From NCBI GenBank assembly GCA_034660035.1, contig JAYEIJ010000117.1:1-32137 (forward strand): a stretch of 32,137 nt of DNA. The letters run 5' to 3'. The notes below the pieces were generated by a model, which did no database searches, had not been told where the DNA came from, and was given only the letters and a program-made list of their open reading frames with translations. This stretch comes from JAHEEL01 sp034660035 (GTDB lineage: Bacteria > Actinomycetota > Acidimicrobiia > Spongiisociales > UBA5794). Shown piece after piece: positions 8,078 to 14,725 of this stretch. A program made the translations under genes and the position numbers. How positions within the stretch are numbered: the first letter of the stretch is position 1; every line of letters starts with the position of its first letter.

Positions 8078-8350
8078 CTACGACTTCGAATCCGTGGCGC
8101 TGGCGAAGAGAACGACCCCGCCTGCCGCGAGAGCGATCTGGATGAAGTGCTTGATCCAGTCGATGCCCGAAGTGCTCCCAACACCGATCCAGTCGGCGAT
8201 GAGTCCGCCCACGATCGCAGCACCGGCACCCACGAGGATCGTGCCGATCAGCGAGATGTCCTGCTTGCCGGGAAGCACCAGTCGACCGAGTGGCCCGATG
8301 ATGATGCCCGCAAAGAGTCCGCCGATGATCGTTTCGATGAAGCCGCCCAT
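8078..8350 (-). CDS. GlsB/YeaQ/YmgE-family small membrane protein
   Basis: This 90-residue protein has three glycine-rich hydrophobic segments: IIGGLFAGIIIGPLGRLVLPG, SLIGTILVGAGAAIVGGLIADWIG and an amphipathic C-terminal helix. It fits the transglycosylase-associated (GlsB/YeaQ/YmgE) family of stress-induced membrane proteins, whose biochemical role is unsettled. The ATG at 8350 has AGGAGG 3 nt upstream. It lies 75 bp upstream of the adenosine deaminase gene on the same strand and may be cotranscribed, although no functional link is evident. Confidence 0.85.
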   Translation of the reverse strand: MGGFIETIIGGLFAGIIIGPLGRLVLPGKQDISLIGTILVGAGAAIVGGLIADWIGVGSTSGIDWIKHFIQIALAAGGVVLFASATDSKS

Positions 8351-8709
8351 GTTCCTCCTATGCCTGTGATCGGGAGGCTACCGCACGGACCGATCGGGCG
8401 AGGGTGAGTTCCGACCCGCAGCGCGGCGGCGAGGACCGTCGTTCTCACCATGACCGTGCGCTATGCCCGTCTGAGGGTGAGTCAAGCCGTTTGTCCTGGA
8501 CCGGACGGTTGGTAGCACGGCGACACGCCGTGCGCAGTTGGAAGAACCCGATAGCAATCACTTCGGTCTCAACAAGGCCGAAAGACCGCACTCCGATACG
8601 GCGCGGCACCTCTCCCCAGTGAATCTGACCCTGGACGTTTCCACTCGCCCACCACTCGCTGTTCACGCGCCGGTTGCCCGATGATGCGCTTAAGGGGAAG
8701 GAGGCCAAC
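8351..8709. other. Gene-free 359 bp with a GC hairpin
   Basis: No convincing coding sequence is seen. The clearest structure is a perfect 8-bp stem with a 3-nt loop, GCACGGCG-ACA-CGCCGTGC (8515-8533). A weaker pairing of CGGTCT (8564-8569) with AGACCG (8583-8588) follows. The spacer separates divergent genes and must hold promoters for both. No clear -35/-10 pair was found. Confidence 0.5.
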
Positions 8710-9201
8710 ATGGCAACACATGCACAGGGAACTGTCGGCCGGAGTGCGGTCGGCACTGAGAGCCGCAAGAGGCTGCTCATAGGTCTCGGCGGAGTGCTGG
8801 TTCTGGCGCTCGTGGTGCTCGGGATCTGGGCGATTGTGCAGGCGGTCCAGCCCACGGAGATGGAGGTCGCAACCGACCTCGTGGACGAGTGGACTGTCGC
8901 GTGGAACGCGAACGACCCAGACGCGGTAGCAGCGCTGTTCACTGAGGACGTCGTCTACGCCTCGCCGGCGCGGCACCTGGAGGGACGCGACAACATCCAC
9001 AACTTCGTCGCAGGGATGTCCTCGAGTGTGACCCATGGGGAGGTCCTGGGCGAAGGCACTGTCCTCGAGAACGGCGCGGTGGTCTTTCCGATGTCGTACG
9101 TGTTCAGCGGTGACGAGACGTGGGCCGGAGAGGTCGAGGTCACGCTCGAAGACGGCCTGATCTCGCGTTTCGAGTGGCTTCATTGGGAGCTCCAGGAGTA
9201 G
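8710..9201 (+). CDS. Membrane-anchored SnoaL/NTF2-like domain protein
   Basis: The 163-residue product has a short cytoplasmic tail, one transmembrane segment (about 22-45, LIGLGGVLVLALVVLGIWAIV) and an extracytoplasmic domain of about 110 residues. DEWTVAWNANDPDAVAALFTEDVVYASP is the classic opening of SnoaL-like/NTF2 folds, and the following GRDNIHNFV fits too. ATG 8710 has AAGGAGG (8698-8704) at 5 nt; the upstream open frame adds no recognisable sequence. Such domains may bind small ligands or act as enzymes; no catalytic residues can be assigned. It stands alone. Confidence 0.75.
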   Translation: MATHAQGTVGRSAVGTESRKRLLIGLGGVLVLALVVLGIWAIVQAVQPTEMEVATDLVDEWTVAWNANDPDAVAALFTEDVVYASPARHLEGRDNIHNFVAGMSSSVTHGEVLGEGTVLENGAVVFPMSYVFSGDETWAGEVEVTLEDGLISRFEWLHWELQE

Positions 9202-9229
9202 GCCCGGATCGACCTTGGCGCGAAGATGA

Positions 9230-9340
9230 TCGACGACGGACGTGCCGAAGGACGTTGCGTGGCAGCAACTGCCGGAGACGACGAAAGAGGTGCCCGGCAT
9301 CTTCTCGCCCGACTACCTGCAGATGGACACCCGGAAGTAG
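9230..9340 (+). other. Short open stretch resembling a protein C-terminus; possible remnant
   Basis: Directly after an in-frame TGA (9227-9229), 36 codons run to a TAG at 9338. They read like real protein (VAWQQLPETTKEVPGIFSP, then DYLQMDTRK). A GTG at 9242 is the only start candidate and has no ribosome site. It may be a tiny gene or the decayed end of a lost one. I do not recognise the family. Confidence 0.2.
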
Positions 9341-9359
9341 TCGCCGGTCTTGACTCTTG

Positions 9360-9414
9360 CAGGGAGCGAAGCGACCGGTCTTGTGTCTTCCAGGGAGCCG
9401 AAGGCGACCGGTCT
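9360..9414. repeat. Two-copy direct repeat downstream of tRNA-Lys
   Basis: CAGGGAGCGAAGCGACCGG-TCT (9360-9381) recurs as CAGGGAGCCGAAGGCGACCGG-TCT (9391-9414), differing by two inserted bases. A third partial echo, GTCGCCGGTCTTG, sits just upstream (about 9340-9352). The copies lie on the 3' side of the minus-strand tRNA and may be processing or termination signals, or degenerate intergenic repeats. Confidence 0.6.
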
Positions 9415-9433
9415 GCGAGCGAAGCGAGGTCCG

Positions 9434-9507
9434 TGGGCCCGGTGGGACTCGAACCCACACGCTTCGGATTAAAAGTCCGCTGCTCTGCCAATTGGAGCTA
9501 CAGGCCC
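9434..9507 (-). tRNA. tRNA-Lys (anticodon TTT)
   Basis: The reverse strand folds as a 74-nt tRNA. The 7-bp acceptor stem GGGCCTG/CGGGCCC has one G-U pair. It has a D arm with GCTC/GAGC, anticodon loop CTTTTAA with anticodon TTT, and T arm GTGGG-TTCGAGT-CCCAC. The discriminator base is A and CCA is not encoded (CGG follows). The anticodon stem has one G-A mismatch at its top. Confidence 0.95.
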
Positions 9508-9513
9508 GGAACC

Positions 9514-9529
9514 GGCCACATATGTGGCC
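9514..9529. promoter_or_regulatory. Perfect 16-bp palindrome just upstream of tRNA-Lys
   Basis: GGCCACAT-ATGTGGCC is a perfect inverted repeat without spacer, 6 nt upstream of the 5' end of the minus-strand tRNA. It occupies the promoter-proximal leader. It could be an operator, a leader hairpin for processing, or the terminator of something read in the plus direction. Confidence 0.5.
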
Positions 9530-9868
9530 AAGAATCCACTTGGCGCGGATTCGACCAGGCTTCCGGCTGGTTGTGGGGACGATTCTAGGAGATTTGTGGC
9601 TCGGCAGGCCGTTTGGTAGCGAATTGCTGACCTCTCGGGCGCGGTACGCCACAGCCGTCGGCCGTTCGTGCGTGCTGAGGCGGCGATGTCGATGGCGGTC
9701 CGCGGTGGTGGCACCGTCCGTCTGGCCAAACCTAGCCGGAGATGGGCGGCTGCTCGGGGACACTTCTCGCCCAGTCGCCGTCACAAGGAAGTCCTGCACA
9801 TCGCCCTGAATTGGCGCGTAGGGTCGGATGTTCAGCCCACCTCAGAGTGGGACCATGACACGAGGCCC
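9530..9868. other. Gene-free 339 bp upstream of tRNA-Lys
   Basis: No credible gene is seen. Open frames here lack domain-like sequence. A small hairpin, CCCAC-CTCAGA-GTGGG (about 9838-9853), sits near the end of the broken thioredoxin-like gene. The tRNA promoter must lie at the left end, but no good -35/-10 pair stands out. Confidence 0.4.
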
Positions 9869-10117
9869 TCATAGGTGATGCCTCAATATGCGCGCATTGC
9901 CTCGAACAGAATTCGTCGGTGTCGAGGAATGGATCCCGCCGTTGATCAACACGGTGGGCGACCCTCGGAACTTCAACGCTTCGGCTCGCTCCGGTGAGTC
10001 AACATTGACCGACTGAATCGTTCCATCCCAGCCCGCCTCGTCGAGCAGGGCTTCAAGCGACGCGCGTGTGTCGTGGTGATTTGGGCATCCGTCGAAATAG
10101 AGCAGCGAGATATCCAT
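9869..10117 (-). pseudogene. Thioredoxin-like small protein, apparently frameshifted
   Basis: From the ATG at 10117 the frame gives 82 residues opening MDISLLYFDGCPNHHDTRASL. This matches small thioredoxin-fold proteins that begin with a xLxYFxGCPN strand and later carry a GSPT-x-x-(I/V)NG-x-DPF motif. Here FRGSPTVLINGG is followed by IHSSTPTNS, unlike the family. Shifting frame near 9935 restores DPFLDTDEFCS, as if one base were lost after the NGG codons. The expected C-terminal Cys-Arg region is not evident even then. I read it as a decaying gene or a sequencing error. Upstream sequence in the same frame (to 10243) looks non-coding. Confidence 0.55.
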
Positions 10118-10241
10118 GGGTCCGACTCGATCGCCCTCTTCACGATTCGAACGCAAGTGCCCCTTGACTTTCCGTGTTCGGAGCGTAGGTTCGGCGTGGC
10201 ACGTCCATGCTCCGGGGAGGGGCAGAAAGAACAGGTAAGAC

Positions 10242-10811
10242 ATGCGACGATCGTTGACGCTATTCGCGACTGTGATGGTTCTGGTTGGATTGATGGCGGC
10301 ACCGGCGGGCGCCGACCCCCAGGGCTACATCGAGGACCAGTTGGAGTTCGGGTATTTCTATGGAACTTTCGATCAGAGCCCGAACGTCGTGCTCTTTGCG
10401 GGAGGTGAGGCAAAGGAGTTCTGCGAGGGAGACCCGGGTACGGCACCCCTTCGCGTGTTCCTGCGTGATGATGGTTCGGTCGACCTCACGGTCAATGACA
10501 AGAACCAACCCATCTATCTCTACTACAACGACAACGAGGATCCCGGTGTGCCACTCTGGCTCGAAGATGTGTGCAACGGAACTTTGAATCCGGAACTTTT
10601 CGCCGTTGGGACCGCCGACCTCAAGGTCCGCATCAGCATCATATCCGAGAGCCTCGTGGACGTCTTCAACTCGGTGAACGGCAAGGCCACCGGGATCGAC
10701 GGCCGCGAGTACAAGGTTCGCGCCTCGGCCGATCTCATCGTGGAAGACGGGGTTCCCTTGGGTAGCCCAGAAGACTTCGTCGACTTGAAGCTGACCGAGA
10801 TCAGACGCTGA
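10242..10811 (+). CDS. Secreted protein of unknown family
   Basis: The 189-residue product starts with a clear signal peptide (MRRSLTLFATVMVLVGLMAAPAGA, likely cleaved after AGA near residue 24). The mature part is acidic and beta-rich in appearance, with two cysteines (in KEFCEGD and EDVCNGT) that may pair. I do not recognise the domain. ATG 10242 is preceded by a modest AGG-containing site. It is divergent from the broken thioredoxin-like gene and followed by a hairpin. Regular codon use and the signal peptide support a real gene. Confidence 0.75.
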   Translation: MRRSLTLFATVMVLVGLMAAPAGADPQGYIEDQLEFGYFYGTFDQSPNVVLFAGGEAKEFCEGDPGTAPLRVFLRDDGSVDLTVNDKNQPIYLYYNDNEDPGVPLWLEDVCNGTLNPELFAVGTADLKVRISIISESLVDVFNSVNGKATGIDGREYKVRASADLIVEDGVPLGSPEDFVDLKLTEIRR

Positions 10812-10836
10812 ATCGAGTCTGGTCCATAGGCGGGAA

Positions 10837-10865
10837 CGAGTCCGGGCCGCTACGTCCCGGGCTCG
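10837..10865 (+). terminator. 10-bp GC hairpin after the secreted-protein gene
   Basis: CGAGTCCGGG (10837-10846) pairs with CCCGGGCTCG (10856-10865) through ten pairs including one G-T, around a 9-nt loop, 25 nt after the stop codon. Further pairs with bulges extend the stem outward. No T-tract follows. Confidence 0.6.
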
Positions 10866-11308
10866 TCCGCTTGAAGCATGCCCCATCAATTGGATCTGTC
10901 AGAGCGGAAGGACTCCGGGCGGCCGTCACTGTCTCCCCACACAGACAGCGACTGACTGCCATTCGAGAGGCAACCAGGGGCTGGCCAAGTCCGTTCTAGC
11001 CGACGGGTCAGGCCATGAAGATGCAGCGCATAGCGCCCGCCGGACCGCCACGGAATCGGCCGAACCGCCCGCCCATAACCGGTGCGGTATGCGTGCCTGA
11101 ACGCGTGCGGAGAGGCCGAATCGTTTCGGGATTCTGCGGAAGGCGTTTCGCTCCCTGAGCGTGACGAGTCGTTGGGCCTTGGGGCTACTGGATCGCCGAG
11201 TTCCTGACCGGGTCCCCAGGCCCTGCGCTGAAGGATGCCCCTCGATGAGAGTCCCGGTCACTGGTCGGTGCGGTGCGCTGCGGGGACGGTATCGGTAGTG
11301 TCGGTGTT
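10866..11308. other. Gene-free 443 bp
   Basis: Nothing recognisable is coded here. The longest open frame (minus strand, 10926-11261) gives arginine- and serine-rich sequence with no family resemblance. It may be a degraded gene; no repeat ends or transposase remnants were seen. Confidence 0.45.
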
Positions 11309-12181
11309 GTGAAGCTCTACCTCATTGACGGTACGTACGAATTGTTCCGCAACCACTTCGGCGGGGGACCGGCGCGCACCGCCCCGGACGGCCGGGACGT
11401 GAAGGCCACGTACGGGATCATCGCGTCGACACTTTCGTTGCTCGCAGAGCCCGAGGTCACCCATGTAGCGGCAGCCTTCGACTCTGTGGTCGAGTCGTTC
11501 CGCAACGAGGTGTTCTCCGACTACAAGACGGGGGAGGGAATCGAGCAAGAGCTGTTCGACCAGTTCCCGCTGGCCGAGCGAGCGATGCGAGCCATCGGAG
11601 TGACGGTCTGGTCGATGTTCGACTACGAAGCCGACGATGGGCTCGCCACCGGCGCCCGCCGCTGGGTCGACGACGTGGAACAGGTCGTGATCATGTCGCC
11701 GGACAAGGACATGTCTCAGCTCTACGGCGATCCGCGCATCGTCGGATACGATCGCCGCAAAGGAGCGTTCATCGATCGGGACGCGGTCGTCGACAAGTTC
11801 GGTATCGAACCGGAATCGATCCCGGATTGGCTGGCGCTCGTCGGCGATGCTGCGGACGGGTTGCCGGGACTCCCCGGATGGGGGGCGAAATCATCGGCCA
11901 CGATTCTCTCCCGATACGGGCATCTCGAGAGCGTTCCCCTCGACGCCTCACTGTGGGACGTGAAACTGCGCGGCGCCGACAAACTCGCAGCGACGCTGCG
12001 TGAGCGCATGGGAGACGCACTCTTGTACCGTTTCCTCGCCCAACTCCGTACCGATGTTCCGTTGCCCGACTCGCTCAGCGACCTGACGTGGAAGGGCGTA
12101 CCCCGGGAGCGCTACGAGACGTTCTGTGACGAACTCGGTCTTGGACGCCTCAAGGAACGGCCGACTCGTTGGATCGACTGA
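11309..12181 (+). CDS. Stand-alone 5'-3' exonuclease (PolI N-terminal/FEN-like)
   Basis: This 290-residue nuclease resembles the N-terminal domain of DNA polymerase I and would remove RNA primers or flaps. Metal-binding acidic motifs are present: YLIDGT, AAFDS, the EADDGLA block and SPDKDMSQL. A helix-hairpin-helix region GDAADGLPGLPGWGAKSSATIL follows. SFRNEVFSDYKTGEG matches the substrate-arch segment. The GTG at 11309 is chosen because the family starts a few residues before LIDG; the frame is open to 11273. No strong ribosome site is visible. It ends immediately against the convergent vapC gene. Confidence 0.88.
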   Translation: MKLYLIDGTYELFRNHFGGGPARTAPDGRDVKATYGIIASTLSLLAEPEVTHVAAAFDSVVESFRNEVFSDYKTGEGIEQELFDQFPLAERAMRAIGVTVWSMFDYEADDGLATGARRWVDDVEQVVIMSPDKDMSQLYGDPRIVGYDRRKGAFIDRDAVVDKFGIEPESIPDWLALVGDAADGLPGLPGWGAKSSATILSRYGHLESVPLDASLWDVKLRGADKLAATLRERMGDALLYRFLAQLRTDVPLPDSLSDLTWKGVPRERYETFCDELGLGRLKERPTRWID

Positions 12182-12565
12182 TCAGAGGACGATGACCTCG
12201 GCCTGGTGACCGGGTGCGTTCGCGATCCTGCGATCGAGTGTGAGAAGTGGGGTTTCGGTGGCTTCTGCGAGGGCAACGTATGCGGCGTCGTATGCGGTGA
12301 GATTGTGTCGGAGATCCCAGATGCGTGGTACGAGCGATCGGTGGTCAAAGCGACGGATCGTCATGGAGGAGTATTCCTCAAGCGCTTCGCTCGCTGCATT
12401 GCTGTCCGAACGATCGTGTCGCCGTAGGGCGTGAGTCACCTCGATATCAAGGAGATGTGGAGCGATGAGTTCGGACATCGCCACCGTCATGGATGCCGCG
12501 GCACCCCGGCTGCCAGGTTCGGTGAGAGCGGCAAGCACGGCAGACGCATCGATGACGACGGTCAC
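12182..12565 (-). CDS. vapC: VapC-type PIN-domain toxin ribonuclease
   Basis: This 127-residue PIN protein has the acidic quartet D6 (VIDASAVL), E42 (DIEVTHALRR), D93 (AYDAAYVALAE) and D111 (TLDRRIA). It should be a Mg-dependent endoribonuclease that cleaves specific RNA, often tRNA, when unrestrained. Its ATG overlaps the antitoxin stop by 4 bp (12562-12565), the usual coupled layout. The stop codons of this gene and the exonuclease gene abut with no spacer, sharing TGATCA. Confidence 0.9.
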   Translation of the reverse strand: MTVVIDASAVLAALTEPGSRGAAASMTVAMSELIAPHLLDIEVTHALRRHDRSDSNAASEALEEYSSMTIRRFDHRSLVPRIWDLRHNLTAYDAAYVALAEATETPLLTLDRRIANAPGHQAEVIVL

Positions 12566-12804
12566 CGGGAGTCTCGATCCTCGCGGATGCCTCGAACGAT
12601 TTCCTCGCTGCTGATGCCAAGAAGACGGCCGGCCTCTCGGTCAGCCTGAACCCGGGCCATGATTTCGGCATTCGTCGGGACCGAGACCATGCGCTCCAGC
12701 TCCCTCTTCAGGAAGTCGGACAGATTCATCCCATGGGCCGCGGCGCGGTCCTTGAGGCGCTCATGGAGATCGGGCGGGACGTTGCGAATCTGGATCATCA
12801 CCAT
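12562..12804 (-). CDS. vapB: VapB/FitA-type ribbon-helix-helix antitoxin
   Basis: The 80-residue antitoxin opens with IQIRNVPPDLHERLKDRAAAHGM, a FitA-like ribbon-helix-helix DNA-binding domain, followed by LSDFLKREL and an acidic/basic tail that should wrap the PIN toxin. It would neutralise VapC and repress the operon. The start may be ATG 12804 or the ATG at 12798; GAAGG is better spaced for the latter. Two ACATGT palindromes lie 15 bp upstream. Confidence 0.88.
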   Translation of the reverse strand: MVMIQIRNVPPDLHERLKDRAAAHGMNLSDFLKRELERMVSVPTNAEIMARVQADREAGRLLGISSEEIVRGIREDRDSR

Positions 12805-12818
12805 GCCTTCAGCCTAGA

Positions 12819-12835
12819 ACATGTTGCCCACATGT
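12819..12835 (-). promoter_or_regulatory. Candidate VapB operator: paired ACATGT palindromes
   Basis: ACATGT occurs at 12819-12824 and 12830-12835, so the centres are 11 bp apart, about one helical turn. Each is self-complementary and the whole is an inverted repeat. It lies 15 bp before the antitoxin start, where an autorepressing ribbon-helix-helix dimer pair would bind. The role is inferred. Confidence 0.55.
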
Positions 12836-12891
12836 GATTGTCCGCGAGGGGCAGACCGATGTCAATGGGGTCGATCGCCGGTGGCGGTCGA

Positions 12892-13665
12892 CTATCCGGC
12901 GGACACCAGGTACTGGAGCACACGAGTGCCGTCGGCATCGAACATATCCAGGGTGCCGGCGTCGACGCGGTAGGTGGCGGCCAGACCCAGGAGTTCCAGG
13001 TACCGCGATTCCTGGGTCATGATCTGCTCGTCAACGCACATCATCCTTGTCGAGGCTGCGGGACCGATCTCGATGGATCCGTCCTCGGTTGCCCACGAGG
13101 CGTTGTAGTTGTTGCAGCCGGCCGAGCCGGAGAGCGTGCCGTCGTCGGCGAAGGCTGCGGTGACCGGTTCATCGCCCCAGGCCGATTCGAAGCCGCCGGT
13201 GCCGTTGTTGTAGGCGATGAGGTCCCACGACGTTCCGGCGAGATCCTGGGAGATCGCCGCGTACTTGAGGACCGGAGAGCCGTTGGATGACAGCGTCAGC
13301 GTTTCGCCGTCGGTGGTCCAGGCGTCAACGGACTGGAGCGCTGCGAGGTACGCGGCTTCCTGGTCCATGACCCCCGGCTCCCCGCAGAACATCTCCGTTG
13401 AGATGAGTGGGCCGAACGTGATCGAGGAGCCGTCGAGTTCGTACGATCCGCCGTACTGGTTGCACGAGGCGTTCCCGCCTGCGTTGCCGTCCTTGAATAT
13501 GAGCGTCGGTGCCGAGCCGGTCGTGAGTGCCGTCATCGATCCGTCGGAACCGGCGATTCCGGTCAACTGCCAGGCATGGTCGGTCGGCATGTCATCTCCA
13601 TCGGATCCGCAGGCTGCGGCGACGAGAGCGAAGGGGAGGGCGAGTAAGAAGAGTCGTTTCATCAT
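12892..13665 (-). CDS. Lipoprotein with two META (HslJ-like) domains
   Basis: The 257-residue product begins MMKRLFLLALPFALVAAACGSDGDD, a signal peptide with lipobox VAAAC (Cys19), so it is anchored outside the membrane. Two homologous META/DUF306 domains follow (about 30-140 and 142-255). Each has W-x-L-x-x-(I/Y), a GxxGCNxY-type core (ASCNQYGGSY; AGCNNYNASW) and a later ST-x-M-x-C motif (STEMFCGE; STRMMCVDE). META proteins are linked to envelope stress or motility in other bacteria; no enzymatic role is known. It is isolated, with weak ribosome-site evidence. Confidence 0.87.
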   Translation of the reverse strand: MMKRLFLLALPFALVAAACGSDGDDMPTDHAWQLTGIAGSDGSMTALTTGSAPTLIFKDGNAGGNASCNQYGGSYELDGSSITFGPLISTEMFCGEPGVMDQEAAYLAALQSVDAWTTDGETLTLSSNGSPVLKYAAISQDLAGTSWDLIAYNNGTGGFESAWGDEPVTAAFADDGTLSGSAGCNNYNASWATEDGSIEIGPAASTRMMCVDEQIMTQESRYLELLGLAATYRVDAGTLDMFDADGTRVLQYLVSAG

Positions 13666-13766
13666 GTCACTGAGACGATACCGGAAGGTTCCGGGTTCCC
13701 AGCGCGTTCACCGCATGGCACAGGCACGTGGCTTCATCGGGTTCGTGAAGGCGTAGGATCGGCACC

Positions 13767-14453
13767 ATGTGCGGACGCTTCGTTCAGACCCGGGAAGCCG
13801 AGAACTACGGCACCTACTTCTTGGTCGATGTGATCAGGACCGACGAGGTGCTCCGCTCTTGGAACGTCGCACCGACCAAGCAGGTCTATGCGGTAGCCGA
13901 GCACGAGGGGGAACGCCAACTCGGCACGTTCGATTGGGGATTGCTGCCGTTCTGGGCGAAGGACCGCAAGATCGGAGCACGCCTCATCAACGCCAGGGTC
14001 GAGACCGCAGCGGAGAAGCCGGCGTTTCGAGACTCGTTTACCGCGCGCCGGTGCATCATCCCTGCCGAAGGCTTCTACGAGTGGGAGCCGAAGGATCGCG
14101 GCAAACTCCCCCACTACTTCTTCGCCTCCGACGGACGGCCGCTCGCCCTTGCCGGACTGTGGTCGTCGTGGAAGGACCCGGACACCGATGATCGAGTACG
14201 GACCTGCACGATCCTCACCACCGACGCGGACAACGTCGTCGAGCCGATCCACGAGCGGATGCCGGTGATCCTCCCCCGGACAGCGTGGGATCCGTGGCTC
14301 GACACCGAGATCACGGATGCCGGGGTCGTCGGTGACCTTCTGGCAGGATCAGCCCGTCCGGATCTCGTCGAGCATGCTGTGTCGACACTCGTCAACCGGG
14401 TTGCCAACGACGTGCCCGAGTTGATCACACCGCTCGAGACCGGAGCCGTGTAG
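13767..14453 (+). CDS. YedK/HMCES-family (SRAP) abasic-site DNA-protein crosslink protein
   Basis: This 228-residue SRAP-domain protein begins MCGRF, so Met removal exposes Cys2, the residue that forms a thiazolidine crosslink with abasic sites in single-stranded DNA. Other family motifs are NVAPTKQV, LINARVETAAEKPAFR, RRCIIPAEGFYEW and the HERMPVIL block with the active-site His. It protects abasic sites during replication. ATG 13767 is fixed by the MCGR requirement. No recognisable actinobacterial SOS box was seen upstream. Confidence 0.93.
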   Translation: MCGRFVQTREAENYGTYFLVDVIRTDEVLRSWNVAPTKQVYAVAEHEGERQLGTFDWGLLPFWAKDRKIGARLINARVETAAEKPAFRDSFTARRCIIPAEGFYEWEPKDRGKLPHYFFASDGRPLALAGLWSSWKDPDTDDRVRTCTILTTDADNVVEPIHERMPVILPRTAWDPWLDTEITDAGVVGDLLAGSARPDLVEHAVSTLVNRVANDVPELITPLETGAV

Positions 14454-14476
14454 TTATCTCGCGTTCGGTTCGGTTG

Positions 14477-14680
14477 TCAGTGAATGGCCCTCAGGGCCAT
14501 GACGGACACCAGCAGAACCGTCAACCCGATGACCAGAAGGCGAACGTCTCGACGTCGGCGAGCAGCGATCAAACCAACAATCCCAACGGTCAGCACGACA
14601 CTGAACTGAAACGCGACACCGGCATCGGTGGCCGGGAGGAGCACATCGATCACCCAATGAGGAACGCGCGACCGGTCCAC
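14477..14680 (-). CDS. Small two-helix membrane protein, unknown
   Basis: The 67-residue frame encodes two hydrophobic helices (about 21-39 and 46-64) separated by a strongly basic loop AARRRRDV, a topology unlikely by chance. It starts with GTG at 14680, without a clear ribosome site. It is divergent from tdh by 45 bp and convergent with the SRAP gene. No family is recognised. Confidence 0.5.
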   Translation of the reverse strand: MDRSRVPHWVIDVLLPATDAGVAFQFSVVLTVGIVGLIAARRRRDVRLLVIGLTVLLVSVMALRAIH

Positions 14681-14709
14681 TCCATGCCGGAACTTCGCCC
14701 TCTGAGTCG

Positions 14710-14715
14710 TAATAC
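14710..14715 (+). promoter_or_regulatory. -10-like TAATAC immediately before tdh
   Basis: TAATAC ends 10 nt before the tdh ATG, and no Shine-Dalgarno is present. A start point about 7 nt after the hexamer would give a nearly leaderless mRNA, which is frequent in actinobacteria. No -35 match was found. Confidence 0.4.
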
Positions 14716-14725
14716 CCTGTGACCT

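Noticed and set aside
8445..8942. Minus-strand frame over the 8.4-8.9 kb spacer
   Set aside because: Part is antisense to the SnoaL-like gene, and the remainder shows no family resemblance or ribosome site.
9434..9507. Integrated element at tRNA-Lys
   Set aside because: No integrase gene and no duplicated tRNA 3' end was found in the window, although neighbouring DNA looks accessory.
10926..11261. 111-codon minus-strand frame
   Set aside because: Composition is Arg/Ser-rich, there is no ribosome site, and no recognised domain.
13690..13766. SOS box upstream of the SRAP gene
   Set aside because: No sequence close to the actinobacterial LexA consensus was seen in the spacer.
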